The notes under the pieces: model-generated | The model's input: only the letters and a program-made list of their open reading frames with translations | Told to the model about the DNA's origin: nothing | Database searches by the model: none | Position numbers and translations under genes: made by a program | Shown: positions 62,932-64,000 of the stretch, piece by piece | How the letters are laid out: each line of letters opens with the position of its first letter | How positions within the stretch are numbered: position 1 is the first letter of the stretch | Source: Polyangia bacterium | GTDB taxonomy: Bacteria > Myxococcota_A > Polyangia > Fen-1088 | Length of the DNA stretch: 64,000 bases | Assembly: GCA_036268875.1 (NCBI GenBank) | Contig: DATATI010000029.1 | Location: forward strand, 211,273 to 275,272 | Reading direction: 5' to 3'

Positions 62932-63864
62932 ATGCCGATCGCGAGACGTTCGCTGCTAGTGGGCGGAGCCGCCTTTGTCACGGGAGCCGCGGCCGTCGCT
63001 CTTTCCAACACTCGACGGTCGCCAGATTTCGACGGAATCAGACGACGCGCAGATGCGATTGCTGGTAGGAATCGAATCGTCATCGGGTACGGCTCACCAC
63101 AAACATTCTTTGTGGCTCCTTACACAGAAAAGGACGCGGCAATTCCCCGGGGACAAGCGACCTCAGTCGACCCAGCTAACCTCGATCCAGCGCTGAATGG
63201 AATCGATGAATCGTTGTCTATCTACCCGGATGGGTTCTTCAGTCGCGCGTGCCATGCGATCTTCGTTTGCGGGTCCCTCATTCTTGACGACGCTCGTGCT
63301 GGTGGAACCTACGGACCGGCCTGGATCATCCTGGTTGCATCCGCAGAATCCGGTGTCGGAGGCATCTTTAAAACAGCACACCTCGGCGTCCATCACGAAT
63401 TCAGCTCGTTGATTTGGCAAAAATTCCCTGACCTGATCAAGGCGTGGCAGCCGTTGATGCCGGTTGGATGGCAACCTGCCCGCGACAATGCTGAGGCGCT
63501 GGCCGCGGCGGAGACAGGCAGTGCTGATCCCGCTGCCGGCTTTTTGACTCCCTACGGGCGAACATCTCTGGAAAATGACTTCAACGTCTACGCCGAGACG
63601 GCATTCGCCGAGCCGACGCTCTTGCGGGACCTCGGTCGAACTTACCAAGTGGTCGCAAAGAAGGCCGGTTTGCTCGTAGCAGCGTACACGGCGCTTGACG
63701 ATCGCATGCATGATGTATTCGCCAAGCTCGAACTCGCCCAATTTGGTTCCGCGTTCCCGCAAACGTTGTCGGAGGGCTATGCTGTTCCCGCGCCGACAAC
63801 GATGCCCCAGCCATCGATCGTGGATCATTCTGAAACGAGAACGTTGAAACGGAAGAAGCCCTAA
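62932..63864 (+). CDS. Putative metallopeptidase-like protein with HHEFSS motif
   Basis: 310 residues. The start MPIARRSLLVGGAAFVTGAAAVAL resembles a twin-arginine-like signal. About residue 153 is LGVHHEFSSLIWQKFP, and about residue 214 is NDFNVYAETAFAE. HHE plus a downstream acidic residue in a helix recalls gluzincin peptidases, but the canonical second His of HExxH is a Ser (HEFSS), so activity is uncertain. A family with an HHExSS pattern may be non-catalytic or use another ligand. It follows the LysM gene by 4 bp, so the two are coupled. Confidence 0.72.
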   Translation: MPIARRSLLVGGAAFVTGAAAVALSNTRRSPDFDGIRRRADAIAGRNRIVIGYGSPQTFFVAPYTEKDAAIPRGQATSVDPANLDPALNGIDESLSIYPDGFFSRACHAIFVCGSLILDDARAGGTYGPAWIILVASAESGVGGIFKTAHLGVHHEFSSLIWQKFPDLIKAWQPLMPVGWQPARDNAEALAAAETGSADPAAGFLTPYGRTSLENDFNVYAETAFAEPTLLRDLGRTYQVVAKKAGLLVAAYTALDDRMHDVFAKLELAQFGSAFPQTLSEGYAVPAPTTMPQPSIVDHSETRTLKRKKP

Positions 63865-63945
63865 GAGGCTGTCCTACAGGAAAAGGCCGCAATAACTCAG
63901 CCAAATGCCAGGCGGCGCGTCATGAGACGTATCATACATAGTTGA

Positions 63946-64000
63946 ATGTCGGATTCGCTTGAAACGATGGTTCGCTCGAATTCTTTCGACAATAAGCGAT
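63946..64000 (+). CDS. Possible start of a gene running out of the window
   Basis: ATG 63946 opens a frame (MSDSLETMVRSNSFDNK) with no stop before the window edge. Only 18 codons are visible, without a convincing ribosome binding site. About 80 bp upstream lies GAGGCTGTCC, which resembles the end of some IS5-type elements, so this could be a transposase start. Confidence 0.25.
   Translation, partial: MSDSLETMVRSNSFDNKR

Overview
The window reads as ordinary chromosome of a high-GC Gram-negative bacterium, most likely a member of the Myxococcota (Polyangia-like). This is inferred from the many surface lipoproteins with a lipobox Cys followed by Gly/Ser-rich or Asp/Ala-rich linkers, the Cys-rich 'CxDGFCCNTAC' type protein, TPR/PEGA proteins with a C-terminal pair of membrane helices, an Oar-like TonB receptor, and an exosortase E/protease of the VPEID-CTERM type. 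No rRNA, tRNA, CRISPR array, complete transposon, sigma factor or classical transcription regulator was recognised.

Layout. 0-3 kb: end of an HSDL2-like dehydrogenase, a tiny lipoprotein, then an exosortase E/protease with its own miniature PEID-CTERM substrate. 3-11.4 kb: a complete oligopeptide ABC transporter (oppABCDF) followed by two overlapping MFS permeases. 11.4-13.5 kb: a hotdog thioesterase and a GH8 lipoprotein. 13.5-20.3 kb (minus strand): a compact Ton operon of Oar-like TonB-dependent receptor, lipoprotein, TonB, ExbB, ExbD and ExbD. 20.5-31.7 kb: a DUF4091 protein and a run of surface proteins (TPR protein, LamG lipoprotein, two Cys-rich lipoproteins, a BamA/TamA-like barrel, a beta-helix lipoprotein) with an OsmC protein among them. 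31.8-37.6 kb: ilvE, an HtrA-type protease and a Spy-like protein that both lack export signals, pirin, EVE-domain protein, ferredoxin, DedA, and a DUF3788-like protein with a histone-H1-like tail.

37.8-49 kb: System I cytochrome c maturation genes in two blocks (ccmF fused to ccmH, a ccmI-like gene, an uncharacterised exported protein, ccmA, ccmB; then ccmC, ccmD and a small membrane protein). Between the blocks lie a lipoprotein, a discoidin/transglycosylase-like lipoprotein and an aminotransferase. 49-57.3 kb: acyl-CoA dehydrogenase, a GSU2403-family nucleotidyltransferase with repeated operator-like sites, two diheme cytochrome lipoproteins, enolase, a ClpX lacking its zinc-binding domain, and metF. 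57.3-64 kb: a non-coding stretch with nested inverted repeats and two terminators, then genes with visibly less GC-biased codon use: LamG lipoprotein, TSP1-like repeat lipoprotein, a frameshifted PEGA/TPR gene, a LysM protein paired with a protein carrying an HHEFSS motif, and a possible insertion-sequence end.

How parts work together. The Ton operon supplies a receptor with its own energising complex. The ccm genes would mature the diheme cytochromes encoded nearby. The exosortase/substrate pair is a self-contained sorting unit. The Spy-like/HtrA pair looks like an intracellular proteostasis module. The strongest leads for new biology are the exosortase mini-substrate pair, the Oar-Ton operon, the NTase with its operator-like repeats, and the LysM/HHEFSS pair.
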